In this document: piece after piece, positions 1 to 11,463 of the stretch
Numbering within the stretch: position 1 is the stretch's first letter
Layout of the letters: each line of letters starts with the position of its first letter
Source: Campanula takesimana
Taxonomy: Eukaryota; Streptophyta; Magnoliopsida; Asterales; Campanulaceae
Assembly (NCBI GenBank): GCA_026119855.1
Contig: JAOWBW010000305.1
Coordinates: 372,001-436,000 of the forward strand
DNA: 64,000 bases
Direction of reading: 5' to 3'
Notes under the pieces: generated by a model
Database searches by the model: none
What the model was told of the DNA's origin: nothing
What the model saw: the letters and a program-made list of their open reading frames with translations, nothing else
Position numbers and translations under genes: made by a program

Positions 1-874
1 AATTATGAGGATGAGACTATTTCAACTTCGGTTATTATCTCCAGATCAAGACAACAAGAAGTGCGGTCGAACTAAGCCATTAGGCAACCACAATCCCGCA
101 CTAATTCAAGAAACCAAGAAAGTAGTCCATGTGGCCGAAACTAAGCAATAGATGGTCTCGATGAACGTAGGCCAATTGCATTCACAATTCCATATGGATC
201 TCCAATCATTGAATCAAGAACTTTGTTTCTCAATTTTAGCAATTATGAACTCTTCATAATTCTAACTTCGTTTTATCTTTGAAACTTTGATTGTGATCAA
301 TTTTGGGAAACACAATCTCGATGAACACAGATTAGCCATCCAAAACTTGAACCAATCTAGGAATCACAAGACTAAAACAAATAGGAAAATCAAACCCCAA
401 AATCCACACACAAACCAATTACCCAAAACCCATTCCAGATCAGCAAGTCTGGACTGGTTCTGTTACTGGTTTTGTTGAATTTATCGAAAATTCTATATTC
501 AGATTTTAACCAAATCAGATCAAATTTTGACCAGTGAGCGCCCGCCTGGTCTTCATCGAGCGGGCGCCTGAATGGTCAGAATGGTACAGAATTTTAAAGT
601 TCGAAAATTTTGTCTCAAAATTATTTTTCCCCGATTATTAAAACTTTGATCTGATCAAAAATCAATAATCGAAATAATTCAGAATCCACCATAATTTTTA
701 TTGCGATTGAATCGTGCGATTAAAGTTGTAAAACAATAAACCACATAAAATCACAAAACACATAAACATCATATATTCCAATATTCATATCATGCAAGGC
801 ACATAAACAATTTATATACACATAACATGATCCAAGTATTGAATTAATCAACATGAACGGGGCTCTGATACCAC
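1..874 (-). other. 5' leader of a minus-strand Ty1/copia element
   Basis: Read on the minus strand, this is sequence downstream of the LTR and PBS of a copia-like element that continues left out of the window. I see no gag start yet; short ORFs here carry no recognisable domain. At 537-547 and 559-569 it holds two copies of the GC-rich word AGCGGGCGCCT (or its complement). The same word occurs four times in the adjoining LTR. Confidence 0.6.
862..873 (-). promoter_or_regulatory. tRNA-Met type primer-binding site
   Basis: The minus strand reads TGGTATCAGAGC one base beyond the LTR end. This is the usual copia PBS, complementary to the 3' end of initiator tRNA-Met. It fixes the orientation: internal region to the left, 5' LTR to the right. 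Confidence 0.85.
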
Positions 875-2405
875 TGTTGGGTTTCCAAGTAACATGCGCA
901 GCGGAATATAGCAATTAAAATTTTAAGAAACCCAAATTCATGGATCCGTTCATACGATTAAATCAAATACAACATAATGAATAAAAGAAAAACTAACCCT
1001 TGATGACTATCAAAGTTTTCCTTGATGACTATCAAAGTTTTCTTCGGTCTTGGTGGAGAAACTTGAAGCTTTATCACGGACAAAATCACGAACTTTGTAG
1101 ATGATAAAATTCACCCTCTAGCGGTGTCCACACTTCGAACGAATATCAAGAGGCTCCTTGATCTTGGTTGCTAGACCAATAATTATGAAACACACTTTCA
1201 CAATTTTAATAAAGAACTATATGGAATTTATTTGTGAATTATTTTGTTCCTCAATCAATGATATCTTAGAACAAAATAAAATCTCTCTCAAACTCTTTGA
1301 GACTCACAAAAGCACTACTAAGGATGGTCTGGCCGAATTGAGGTTTTTATACACAATTAAGACATATTCCAAATAGGTAACTTGTGCCAAAAACCTTTCC
1401 TAATCGAATTAGGAATTATTCTGTCGGCATACCGGGCGCCCGCCTGGTCCAACCCAGGCGCCCGCTCATTTGAACAGAAGGTCCAACCCTTTTCCGAACT
1501 CATTCAGGCACCCGCCCGGTTCAACCCAAGCGCCCGCTTGGTTGACCAGGAAGCCCAGAATTTTCCAGAAATTCCTTGGAGGTCCTCCGACCCTAAATGC
1601 CAATATAATCCTCTTATTTAAGATTCGTTCTATTGTGTGTGACCCTCTAGGATTATACTAAGTTGGCAATGGGCTCAAACATGATCCCATAAGATATGAT
1701 TAGGTTCTAGCAAACCGTCATACCTACCCAAATAGTATAACTAGATACAAGTTCGCATTCCTTTAGAATATGTCACAATCCTTTTGTCCACAATGTCATT
1801 GAACACAAGTCATGGTCAAACAGTCAACTTGTCTTGTTCAATACTTTCTCGATTCCGAATATGTTGATAATTCAAATGCTATTGATCCAATCAATCCATT
1901 TGAGTTCGGCCGAACATTTCATCAACATCATTCCTTCGAGGGGCCCAAGCTTGACATCTCTCCGTGGAGGGACAAATCCATTTAGCTTATTATTCTTCCC
2001 AACGGGAATCCGATTATGTCAATCATACCCTTTATAACTACCGTGTTAAGGTAGCGTTTGAATATGTCAAACATAATGTTCATCAAGTGGAAGACTATAA
2101 TAACTTCATGTCTAAGGATTCAAATGACATAACTAATATGAGATGTATGTACGACATAGACCATGGCATAAATCTCAAACAGCTGGTCATGTCCAGTACC
2201 TTGTTCCAAACAAGTACCCATAAATCTAACATGATCATCCCATGATCATTTAGCCTTTATACTAGTGCTTAACAAGTACTAGGGACGGAGATTATTATAA
2301 GTAAACATGAACAACAATAATAATCAAAACATCTCTCTATTGATATGAAATAAATGATAACAATTACAACGTTTATTAAACGTGCCTAGGGCACCACTAC
2401 CAACA
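875..2405 (-). repeat. 5' LTR of copia element (copy L)
   Basis: On the minus strand the LTR begins TGTTGG and ends CCCAACA, directly before the PBS. It is homologous to the solo LTR at 45850-47337, which has a proven target duplication and so defines the ends. An alternative outer end at 2458 (TGTTAGGG) is less likely for that reason. A TATA-like GTGTATAAAA lies near 1355 on the minus strand. Four GC-rich palindromic words sit at 1434-1444, 1456-1466, 1506-1517 and 1528-1539. Confidence 0.85.
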
Positions 2406-2775
2406 ATAATATCCAGAACTTTTAATGTAGGAGCATTGAAAGAGGATATTCCCTAACAACTTCAACACCGTCAATAGAGACACTCTATCAACAGCAGAAG
2501 GTATATTCAGAATTGGGTCAAGGACATTGATTCCTCAGTATGGGTTGCTCTCTCTGAACTCTAAACTTTACTTACTGCAGTATTGTTTTCGAAAAGATTT
2601 TCAAAATACCTCAAGCTTCCCTTTTTTACGTATTTTGGAGTCGAACTACGTTTGGTATGATTTCCTTCCGAGGAATACGTAGCAGCTTTTCAGCACGGCC
2701 ATACCCAAAGTTCTAAATGGTGTCTTTTCTATCGACGACGTTACTTCTTCCATAAGTATCGTCATCGAGGGGCTC
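2406..2775 (+). other. 3' internal end and polypurine tract of a Tat-like gypsy element
   Basis: This is the host sequence into which copia L inserted. It contains a CTACG/CGTAG hairpin (2646-2682) of the type found repeatedly in Elements 1 and 2. It ends in a polypurine-like tract, ATCGAGGGGCTC, directly before an LTR starting TGTAGACACCCC. The rest of the element lies left of the window. Tat-like assignment is inferred from the hairpin and LTR style. Confidence 0.6.
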
Positions 2776-3775
2776 TGTAGACACCCCATTTTGAACTCAA
2801 ATCTATGATTACACTACTCTTGTGTCTTGCCTTTGTGTTTTGATGAAAACTCGTTAGTTTTGGCATGTTTCGTTAAGTTTCTGACTGACTCCGTTAATTA
2901 GGGGGTAAACTGAACAAAAGAACTTTAGATAAGGGCAAAACAGTACTTTTTTACTGGATATCTCGTACGAGACATCAATGTCTCGTACGAGGGATCTCCC
3001 CTGTCTACGGGTCAGAATCACTTTCCTTCTCCGTCCCGATCTCTTTCTTAGCCAACACTCTCTTAATCCGGGGAATATCTAATAAGGGGCTTCCTGGGTG
3101 ATTTCATACTGATTTCTTACCTCCTTTAACCTCTCCAAATAAGGACTCTATTTCCTACTAAACTTAGGACTCCTAGACTTGGTCCCTAAGTAATCCAATA
3201 CTTATAAAATAGAGTTCTTTCACCACAAAAAGAGGTTAACAACTCTCCAATCAGTCTCTCTCTCAAGAATTCCCGTTTTTCCTCTCCACTCACACCAAAA
3301 CACCATCAAAAACTCATCCTTCCAAGCCAAAATCATCAAAAAACTCTTGGATCATCAAGGCCTTAGTCAAGACCATCAATTGGAATCTCAAGAACGCTTT
3401 AGGTAAATTCCTACGCTTTTAATCTCTACTTCTCTTCTCATTCTTTGTTTTAGAGTAGTGTAATCCCATCAAAAGGATCAGCCTAGAGCCTCTCCAATCC
3501 ATGGAGATGGTCTCGAAGTACATGATCCGACATTCCAATAATTAAGAAATTAATTATTGGCTTTATTTGTTTTAATTACTTGTTCTTTTGATTAAAAACA
3601 CCTAAGCAAGACCAATCCTAGATTGGGTGCTCCTTGACCTTCCCAATCCATAACCTAACCCCCGAACTCAAGAATCTCACGGTCCGTGTTCCGTTCAACA
3701 ACATGGTGGCGACTTTCAAATCAAAAAGGTAAAGCGAGGATCTCTCTCTTTCTCGGATGCAAACAGTTACAAATT
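2776..3775 (+). repeat. 3' LTR of a Tat-like gypsy element
   Basis: It starts TGTAGACACC after a polypurine tract and ends GGATGCAAACA. Its last 350-500 bp are matched in reverse at 36048-36554. Near the 3' end it has a CCCCCGAACTC block and then GTGGCGACT, an arrangement also seen in the LTRs of Elements 1 and 2. A pair of TCTCGTACGAG words lies at 2961-2991. The exact 3' end is inferred from the TG/CA rule; the 5-bp flank is GTTAC. Confidence 0.7.
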
Positions 3776-3789
3776 CGTCCATTCTGTTG

Positions 3790-3889
3790 ATTTAAGTTTA
3801 CGAGGTGCAGCGGTTGCACGCCGTGCGGCAGTTGCACAGGAGACCGGCTCTTTTTCATAATTGCAGCTCCATAATATTTAAGTTTACGA
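3790..3889. mobile_element. 72-bp insertion flanked by 14-bp direct repeats (fragment C)
   Basis: ATTTAAGTTTACGA occurs at 3790-3803 and 3876-3889. The 72 bp between them contain GTTGCAC words followed by AGTTGCACAGGAGACCGG, which matches the right-hand end of element B. It looks like a deletion derivative of the A/B family, or an end fragment captured during break repair. A 14-bp duplication is long for a DNA transposon. Confidence 0.5.
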
Positions 3890-4570
3890 CGAATAAATTT
3901 TTTCTTATACAAATGACAACGTTCCCAAAGTGGGTCTAGAAACTCAAAATAGCAAGAGATACGGGCGGTTACAAAAGAGTTCATTCCGGTTATAACCCAT
4001 GCTGATTTATTTACATATCACGTCAATATATATATATATGTCCATGCTGATAAGTTGATTTATTTATATTATCTTCTTCATATATTTTCTTCTAGTTGCT
4101 TCTTTCCAACTAACAATTCCAACTATTTCTGTTCTTTTTTTTTCCTCCAATAAAATAAAACTATTTCTATATATTTTCTTCATTTTCCACAAGATGAATA
4201 TCAGATATGTTGGTTCACAGTTTATATAACAATACTCTTTTTAATTAATTTTATTTTTATGTGGGATGAAGGGTTTAAACATATTTGATTTGTTTGCAAT
4301 AATAATTTATAATGTTGACACATTTTTTTTTTTTGAAGGCGACACAAATTTCATTATCTAGTTATAAATTAGAATCATGAGGGATGATAATATAAATTAG
4401 TGGACTTATAAAACACAAAGATTGGGGGACCATAAACACCTCCATACCTTTTATTCTCACCCAGTAAAATTAAAAAGAAAAAAAATGTTCTCACTTGGTG
4501 GCATGTGAGAGGATGGGATGGTCTTTTATCGTTTTCTCTTTAAATGTTTTTTCTCTTTTCCTGTAGGGTA
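3890..4570. other. AT-rich intergenic DNA
   Basis: Long A/T runs and an ATATAT tract near 4030. I see no coding, RNA or mobile-element signature. Confidence 0.6.
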
Positions 4571-4578
4571 TTAATTCT

Positions 4579-5677
4579 GGACGAAAACTTATATGCGACC
4601 GTCTCACGCGTGAGACGGCCGCCACCCCCCTCCCCTTTTCTCAAAAGCCAGCTGTTGTAAAAAAAAAAACCTTCAAAAATTTTAAAATGTTATATTTTGA
4701 GATTTTGAAGTCAAAAAAAATATTTAAAAATACCGTTGTGTTCGTCTCAATGAGACGAACAAAACTACATACTCCTTCCGTCCCAAAACAGCTTTCACTC
4801 TTTTTGAAAAGCACAAAAATTAATAAAATGTGTAAGAAAAGTGGGGGGTGTGAGTGGGAAGAAGAGAGAAAGTGGGGTAGAGAATATTAAATGGATAGTT
4901 GTTGTGAGTGGAGAGGAGAGAGAAGTAGTGGGAATCTTTTCCATTTTGGGAAAGTGGGACTTACCAATGGGCACGCAAAAAGGAAATATGTGCAAGGTGT
5001 TTTGGGATGGAGGGAGTAGGTCATGATATGGTTTGATTTAAAAAAAAAAATGCTTTTTAACACACAAAAAAAATTGGGTTGTTCATCTCCTGAAATGTAA
5101 CACTTTCTTATGAATAAAGTAACAGTTTAGTCTTAAAAAAGTAACACTTTATTTGTAAGATGTAATAGCAGTTTCGCAAAATAATATAAATAGTTTTTGT
5201 GGTTAGAAAAAATAACAATTGAATGTAACACAGTGCATATATGATAGTATGTTATATAGATGAATGTAACAGTTTTATAGGTTAAATGTTACAATTTTTT
5301 TTTTTTTTAAAAAAAAGAGTAAAAAATCATGTATATAATTGTTTTTGCATTTCAATTGAATGTAAAAAACCCTAGAAAAGTGTTACAATTGAGAAAAAAA
5401 AGGTTACATTCATTTATTATAAAATGTTACATTAGTTTAGTTATCAATCTTATGTTATCTTTAATTTAATTCAGAAAAATGTGGTAAATTTTTGAAAGAA
5501 AAAAAAGTGTTACATATGAGAAAAAAGTGTTACATTTTGTTATAACAAGTGTTACTTTAGTTTGGAGGAAAAGGGGTGGGGTGGGGAAAAAATCAGCAGA
5601 AAAAAAAAAAAAAAAAAAAAAGGTCAGCGCCTGTGATCCGTCGCACAGCGTGAGACGGTCTCACAGGAGACCGCCTC
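4579..5677. mobile_element. Element A: non-coding element with terminal palindromes
   Basis: Flanked by the 8-bp direct repeat TTAATTCT (4571-4578, 5678-5685). The left end carries the perfect 20-bp palindrome CCGTCTCACGCGTGAGACGG (4599-4618). The right end carries GTGAGAC-G-GTCTCAC (5650-5664) followed by AGGAGACCGCCTC. An internal hairpin at 4740-4760 has arms GTTCGTCTC/GAGACGAAC. The body is AT-rich with many TGTAACA/TGTTACA words and has no ORF. It is homologous along its length to element B (14458-15504). Target size suggests Mutator-like or hAT, but there is no conventional TIR, so the class is open. Confidence 0.75.
4772..5016. mobile_element. Stowaway-type MITE inside element A
   Basis: TIRs begin CTCCTTCCGTCCCAAAACA and CTCCCTCCATCCCAAAACA, with TA duplicated at 4770-4771 and 5017-5018. 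Element B preserves the uninterrupted site (ACTACATAGGTCATGAT near 14693), which proves the insertion. Mobilised in trans by Tc1/mariner transposase. No coding capacity. Confidence 0.92.
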
Positions 5678-5685
5678 TTAATTCT

Positions 5686-7835
5686 ATCCTATTTTGTCCT
5701 GTCCAGTGATACCCTCATGTCCGGTCTTATAATAATGTGCACAAAATTGAATTTTTCAGTTAATTGGATCAAATATCAATCATTGATCATAATTTTGTGA
5801 ATATCAAGATATCTCTATATAATTTCAAAAATTGTTATCGGTTCACCATTAAAATTACTATCAATTTTTTTTTTAGAATTGCATAGATATATGTTTTTTT
5901 TTTTGAAACAATTGCATAGATATATGTTAGATATTCATAAAATTATGGTCAAAGATCGACTCAATTGACCGAAAAAATCAAAATGCGCACATTGTTATGG
6001 GACAGAAAGAGTATGTCTTATAAATATATCACATTTAATTTTTTATTGTTCTTTAAAAAAATGTACGTTATTACTTATTCATATATTAATTGTATAATAA
6101 TAAATTGCACCAAAACATTTTTCATATTAAAAAATGTGAGAAATATTTATTTTTGAACGAGCTAAAAATAAAAGTTCAACATTTATTACAAAACATTATA
6201 ATAAAACAAAATGAGTAATAAATATTAATTAAATGAATACTTTTGAAAAAATGAAAAAATAAAATAAAAGAGAAAGTAGGAACAACGACAAGACAATGGG
6301 CATGCTATTAAACTCTCGAAACACTTTTGTTTTTTAATGGATCAAAAACACTTTTGTTCAACACTTTTGTTCAAACTTTGTAACGAAAAAAATTAGATTT
6401 TGTTAAATGGAACATATTTGCATTAATGAATAAGAAAATAGTGCTTCACACTAAATAAGAGGATTGTTATGTAAACATGTAATGGAAATAATAAAGTTAC
6501 AAAAGATTGCTATAAAATGTGACTTACAAAACGAGGTGTCATAATTGTATTAGTGTTTTTTAATTGGAGTGTGTCAGGTCCACTATCGATATAGCCAATG
6601 AAATATCGGCACCCCATCTTGTATCCTTCATTTTGTAATCTTCTTTTGTAAGCCTAGCATTGCCCAACATGTAATTCTCGAGAAAATTGTTTAGATTCTA
6701 TACAAATTAAAGGTTTTGAGATTTTGCCTTGTAATGCAATAAACAATTTTAGCAGTGGCGGTCACAAGGTTATTTAAATGAGTGAAAGTGAACCTTCTTA
6801 GCAAATATTGTGTGTGATCTAGTGGTTATGATGTTAATATTTTATCATTTGAATAAGAACAAATTGAACAGTGACAGGCAGAAGTTTTAGTTTCAATTAT
6901 ACTCACAGTTGTTGCAGATTTGGAACGCATATAAAGGATTATTTTTATCATATGAAGCTTTATGCTAGTTTATTTGTGCACACGCTTATAAAATGCTCCG
7001 AATTCGTCACTCCATTTCAAAAGAAGCCCCACTGACTCACACCCGAATTTCCGAGTGTACGTAAATACAGAAGAGGATGTTAATACTATAAAAGAATTAA
7101 AAAATGAACATATTTCCGAATTGGTCTTAATTATCAGATATTTTTATGTTTTTGAAAAAAAATCTTTAAACGTATTTTTCAAACATTAATTGAATGTTGT
7201 GTTTGTAGCCTCTTTAATCATTAATTAAACATCCAATTAATGCTTAACAACTCATTCTGTGACTTAAATTTTGTGAGCATTTTTGCGCCGCTGACATTGT
7301 CTTGATTAATATATACGTATATCAATGGAAAGGAACATGACCCATTCGTAAAACTTATTAATCAAATCAATGGTTTCTCTGGTTTGGAAGGGTGCGTCAA
7401 AAGACCATCATACCCTCTCAAACTCTAGCCACTCGAATTTGGTGCATCATAATAAAATTGATGGTTAGATAAGGTCTATTAATCAGATAAATGGTCTCTA
7501 ACTCATAAGAATACGTCTCAAAACACATCCAACAAAATTTTCCGTTCTTCTGTCCATCCATCGCGACTTTCATGCAATCCTGGAGCCAGACCCACAAGCG
7601 CACTAGCAAGAAAAGGCAGGCAATAAGTGGTAAAATGCGCCTGGCTGAGGTGAAGTACTGAACCCTACCCCCCCCCCCCCCCTCTTCTCCTTGTCTATAA
7701 AGCTGGCTGCTTACAACAACAGATAGCAATATCATGTGGTCCATTGTTTCTTGTATGGGCATGCTTTCTCTCTCTCCTTGGTTGAGGATATTAATTAGGG
7801 ATTTAGTTGAATTTCAAGCATATTTGGAGTCCTAG
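5686..7835. other. AT-rich intergenic DNA
   Basis: No coding features seen. Short ORFs such as 7418-7762 (minus) show no domain. A run of C interrupts 7669-7682. A tRNA A-box-like string (GATCTAGTGGTTATG near 6827) has no convincing B box. Confidence 0.5.
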
Positions 7836-8018
7836 TCATGCTTTTCCACAGCTTTCTTGAACTTTCTTCATCTGCATTGTTTCATCACTGAATTCAAGAT
7901 CTACATCATGGAAGTTCAAGAAAACTATGGGAAAACATGGCGTTTCAGGATTTTTCCGGTGACCGGATGGCCGGCCCTTGTCCTCGTCGTCAATCTGTGG
8001 ACTGCAAGAACACCACAA
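7836..8018 (-). CDS. Possible terminal exon of an unrecognised gene
   Basis: A minus-strand stretch of about 55 codons has varied, gene-like composition (including FPIVFLNFHDVDLEFSDET) and ends at a stop. It is preceded on the minus strand by a plausible 3' splice acceptor (TTCTTGCAG, about 7998-8006). The first few codons of the open frame would then be intron. I do not recognise the product and find no neighbouring exons. It may be chance, or a gene relic. Confidence 0.2.
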   Translation of the reverse strand: MWCSCSPQIDDEDKGRPSGHRKNPETPCFPIVFLNFHDVDLEFSDETMQMKKVQESCGKA

Positions 8019-8264
8019 TGGTAATTTTCCGAGAAACCCATTTTTATTTCAGGATTTGGTTTTCAGGTAAGCCATTTTACGATTGGGCTTAAGGTGAATG
8101 TTAATGATAATTCTGCATATTTTGACATTCTATTATGAGCAAGTGTTCATGCTTTTTTTTTTTTTTTTAGTACACATCTGTTTAATTTGCTTTGCAATTT
8201 TATAGAAACAAGCTCTGGGATGTATAATTATGCATAATTTGTGACTCTTCACAAAGAGAAAATA

Positions 8265-8419
8265 TTGGGGGAAACTAGTTCCTCCATAAGTTATAAAAAG
8301 TCATGTTTTTATAGGGTCTAAGGTTTAGGGTTTGGGGTTTTAGGTTTAGGGTTTCATGTTTAAGGTATAAGGGTAAAAAACAGGTCTTTTTATAACTTAT
8401 GAGGAACTAGTTTCCCCTA
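8265..8419. mobile_element. Foldback MITE with telomere-like loop
   Basis: Inverted repeats of about 35 bp (GGGGAAACTAGTTCCT and ATAAGTTATAAAAAG on each side) enclose a loop made largely of AGGGTTT/GGTTTAGGG telomere-like units (about 8318-8367). No clear target duplication. The palindromic design fits a small non-autonomous DNA element; class unknown. Confidence 0.6.
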
Positions 8420-9056
8420 AAACACACTCATTCACAAATATTCGTCTATTTTTAACAAAAAATTAGCCATTAAGCATGCATGGAAATGGCTGGGATGCAG
8501 AAAAGATTTAATTTCTTGTGTTCAGTTTTTGGGAGGAAATAATTTCCATAAACACATTAGTTATAAACTCATATAGAGAAATGTATTGAGGATATTTGAT
8601 TACTCTATTACAAGCTAATGGATTAGAAGGAGAAACTAAATTTAGTCACATACATTTGTTTCATCCTTATAATTCAAAATTTGGTGCTCATAATTGAGTC
8701 AAATTAGGTTAAATGAATTTCTTTAACGAGGCAGTGAGGAAAACTGAAAGAGGGAGGGATGGAGAATCGCAGCTACCATGCACCTATCCTCTTCCTTCGG
8801 CTACACTTTCAGCCAAGTGCGGACTTGAGTGTCATGCTTAAAAGATTAAGGCCTGAGATTAATTAGATCTGATGTGGAGCTCACACAAGCCTTAGCTCTT
8901 TGAGCGACCAACATATGACGTGACACTCATCCTCGTTATTGACTACAGCTTAACAAAGAATGGGGCAGAGCGAGGATTCGGGGCATGTGCAGTCACAATA
9001 GACAAATTTTTATAATACTTAAGTTACGATTACGTTTTACAACAATATGTGTGTTA
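8420..9056. other. Unassigned intergenic DNA
   Basis: No ORF or repeat boundary that I can support. The GC content rises around 8740-8980 and may reflect an old repeat. Confidence 0.4.
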
Positions 9057-9809
9057 TGTTATATCAGAAATCATAAAAATGAGTAAGTACTGATCAGACA
9101 AAAAGTGTGATCAATAAAGCCTGATCTGCGGTTGGATATCTGGAGCGCCTTGGTTAGCCTGAAAAAGATGAACAAACGTGAACTTAGCCGGGGCTTCACC
9201 GGTGAAGGCCCTCCGGCGTAAGAATAAGTCAGTCTGTTCGAGAGAAATAAAATGATCAAAGGAAAGAGAGAAGGGCTAGAGAGATTAACCTCCTTCAATG
9301 AGGATGAGGTCCATATTTATACCACCAAAGGGCTGCCTTGTCACCTAGATTTGATCCCTAGAATCTAGGGATTTGGATCTATCCAAATGAGTGAGTCACT
9401 ATTTCCTTACTAGGGCAACACTTTTAGAAGCCGTTGGTGGGCTTTTGTGGTGGATTGGGCCAGGCTTCTGACGTTTATATCGGTGATGAGTGTTTCTCTA
9501 AGCTCCAGCTCGTTAAACCGAGTAGGTATTGTCCGAGGTACGACCTGCGAGTTGAGGTGTTCTCGAGAGGACGAGCTAAAGAGCTCGTGGTGTGACTGGT
9601 GTCCAATCCGTTTAGCTCGGTAAGATAGCGCGAGATCGATTATGAGGAGGAGAGCGCGGAGGTGATTGGGAGTATATATATAGTCCCAGCTCGGTTCCTG
9701 GGAGCCGTTCTCGGCTCGGTTGCTCGTTCATAACGTGCTGAGCATGGGGACACGACGGGCCAACCCATCTAGGTTGGGCCGGGTTAGACCGAGCTATGAG
9801 CCCATATCA
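9057..9809 (-). repeat. Probable solo LTR or LTR fragment (gypsy-like)
   Basis: Read on the minus strand it runs from TGATATGGGCTC to TCTGATATAACA. It includes a block resembling plant gypsy LTRs (CTTCACCGGTGAAGCCCCGG at about 9190-9209) and a GC-rich half. The words AGCTCG/CGAGCT recur at least seven times between about 9507 and 9800. I found no 5-bp target duplication, so the ends are provisional. Confidence 0.5.
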
Positions 9810-10247
9810 CCAAGTCAGGTTGTTCCTTTCAAGTACTTTTTTTTTATTACATAAGTTACATTTAGGATCTTGGGATTGTAAATTAGCCTGCCTGGTAAAT
9901 TTGATTTAGTTTGCTTGAAATTCTGGGAAATCAATCAAAGTGGTGAAAACTGAAATAATTGATCATCAGTGTTTATAATATGGTATGCAGAGAAGATTCC
10001 CTGCACCCCCTGCTCTGCTTTCCTTACTATGCATACATGAATTTTCCACCACTTATTAAATTTTCCTCAATAATTGTACTTCATCTTGTTTGCCCTTTTG
10101 TTTTCTTCTTGCTTTTTGCATGATCTCCCTACATTTCTGTGAAAATTAAAGGTTCAATTTTGTCCCCACCTCAGTTTAATACTCCAGTATTCAATTTTTT
10201 TCACTGTCTCATGATGGGTGCATGCATGGCTGTGTGAAGTCTTTTAT
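9810..10247. other. Intergenic DNA
   Basis: Nothing recognisable apart from homopolymer runs. Confidence 0.4.
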
Positions 10248-10249
10248 TA

Positions 10250-10517
10250 CTCCCTCCGTTTCGTAATACTTGACGTTTTAACCTTCTTCATTCACTTAGA
10301 TTAAGAAAAGCAATTATTACATATAAAAAAGTTTCAAACACCCCTATAACAATTCATTTACCTAAGTAATTAAATGCATTTACAAAGGGTGTGTCAATTA
10401 TTAAATAAAGGTATAATTGGTAAGTAATGGCAAAAGTTCCTAGATAATTGAAAAGTGTCAAATATTTTGAAACGAAATTGAATACCTAAAACGACATGTT
10501 TTGCGAAACGGAGGGAG
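10250..10517. mobile_element. Stowaway-type MITE
   Basis: Begins CTCCCTCCGTTTCG and ends CGAAACGGAGGGAG, with TA on both sides (10248-10249, 10518-10519). Non-coding. TIRs and the TA target are diagnostic of Tc1/mariner-driven MITEs. Confidence 0.9.
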
Positions 10518-10849
10518 TATTTGAGGCCTTAAACAACCCTTTCCCTTTTTATCCCAAATTAAGAAGTTTAACATTTAAATGTCAATGAATCATAGGGCCC
10601 AACAACCGAAATATGAACGTACTTTCCCACTTTTTTCAATTAATGCAATGTACTATTTAGTGACCACTTAATGCAATATACTATTTTGTAGTTTTTTAAA
10701 AGATGTAATATGCGTTAAATCAGCCTAGCGACGTCAAAAAACTTAGCGAAAATGTCGACATTTGTTTGAAAATTAACTCATGTTAAATGCACCAATTTGT
10801 TAAGAAGACTAACTCCCTCTCTCTTCATCTTCTTGTCACCAGTCTTCCA

Positions 10850-11044
10850 CCCATCACTCTGCTAGCATCCACCACCACGAGTCCGCCGCAAGCACCACCA
10901 CCAACCCACAACTGCCACTACCATCAACACCACTACTGCTGCCACCACCATGATGACTACACCACCACAATTCCACCCCAATCCCACTCCCCACCACCAT
11001 CCCCACAGCCATCGAAGCTACCTCATCACCATCAAAGCTATCTC
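10850..11044. repeat. CAC/CCA-rich low-complexity tract
   Basis: A stretch dominated by CCA/CAC triplets. The apparent ORF across it (from 10787) encodes only His/Pro/Thr-rich low-complexity sequence. The TRIM inserted in it; the tract resumes at about 11670-11720. Confidence 0.6.
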
Positions 11045-11049
11045 ACGAC

Positions 11050-11239
11050 TGTTGGGGTATCAACCCAAGTCCCACATCGGCAACTGAAAGAAGAATTGCC
11101 TAGTATAAGAAATAGTCCACCCACTCCATTAGTATGAGGCTTTTTGGGAGATGACCCAAAAACAAATCCGTGCGGGCTGGGCCCAAAGCGGACAATATCA
11201 TACTAATGTGGAGTGGTGGGGGTGGTCGCAGTCCCAACA
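11050..11239 (+). repeat. TRIM 5' LTR
   Basis: 190 bp with TGTTGGG/CCCAACA termini. Nearly identical to 11464-11664, implying recent insertion. Confidence 0.95.
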
Positions 11240-11241
11240 AC

Positions 11242-11253
11242 TGGTATCAGAGC
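11242..11253 (+). promoter_or_regulatory. TRIM primer-binding site
   Basis: TGGTATCAGAGC, complementary to initiator tRNA-Met, two bases after the LTR end. Confidence 0.93.
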
Positions 11254-11463
11254 CCAGGTTGATGGATTGGCCCGACGCGATGTGGACCGCGTGTGTGAGA
11301 TATGTGGAATTTCCTGTGGTGTGACCTCGCGAGTGGAGCACAGTGTGTGCCTTGTGTCAAAAGTCTTCTCGATATTGGTGATTGGGCGGCGTGTCCCGCA
11401 TGTGGTGAATAGCGGCGGTACAAGTAAACTTCGTTGGAGGTGGTCCTTGGTTGAGGGGAGGTT

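Noticed and set aside
2406..2458. Extending LTR L to TGTTAGGG at 2458
   Set aside because: The homologous solo LTR S, whose ends are fixed by an ACATG duplication, starts at TGTTGGTAG. That corresponds to 2405 in L.
6827..6900. SINE or tRNA gene suggested by GATCTAGTGGTTATG
   Set aside because: The A-box resemblance is partial, and no B box or cloverleaf could be found at a suitable distance.
10787..11137. 116-aa His/Pro-rich ORF
   Set aside because: Low-complexity CAC repeats running into a TRIM LTR; no domain or start context.
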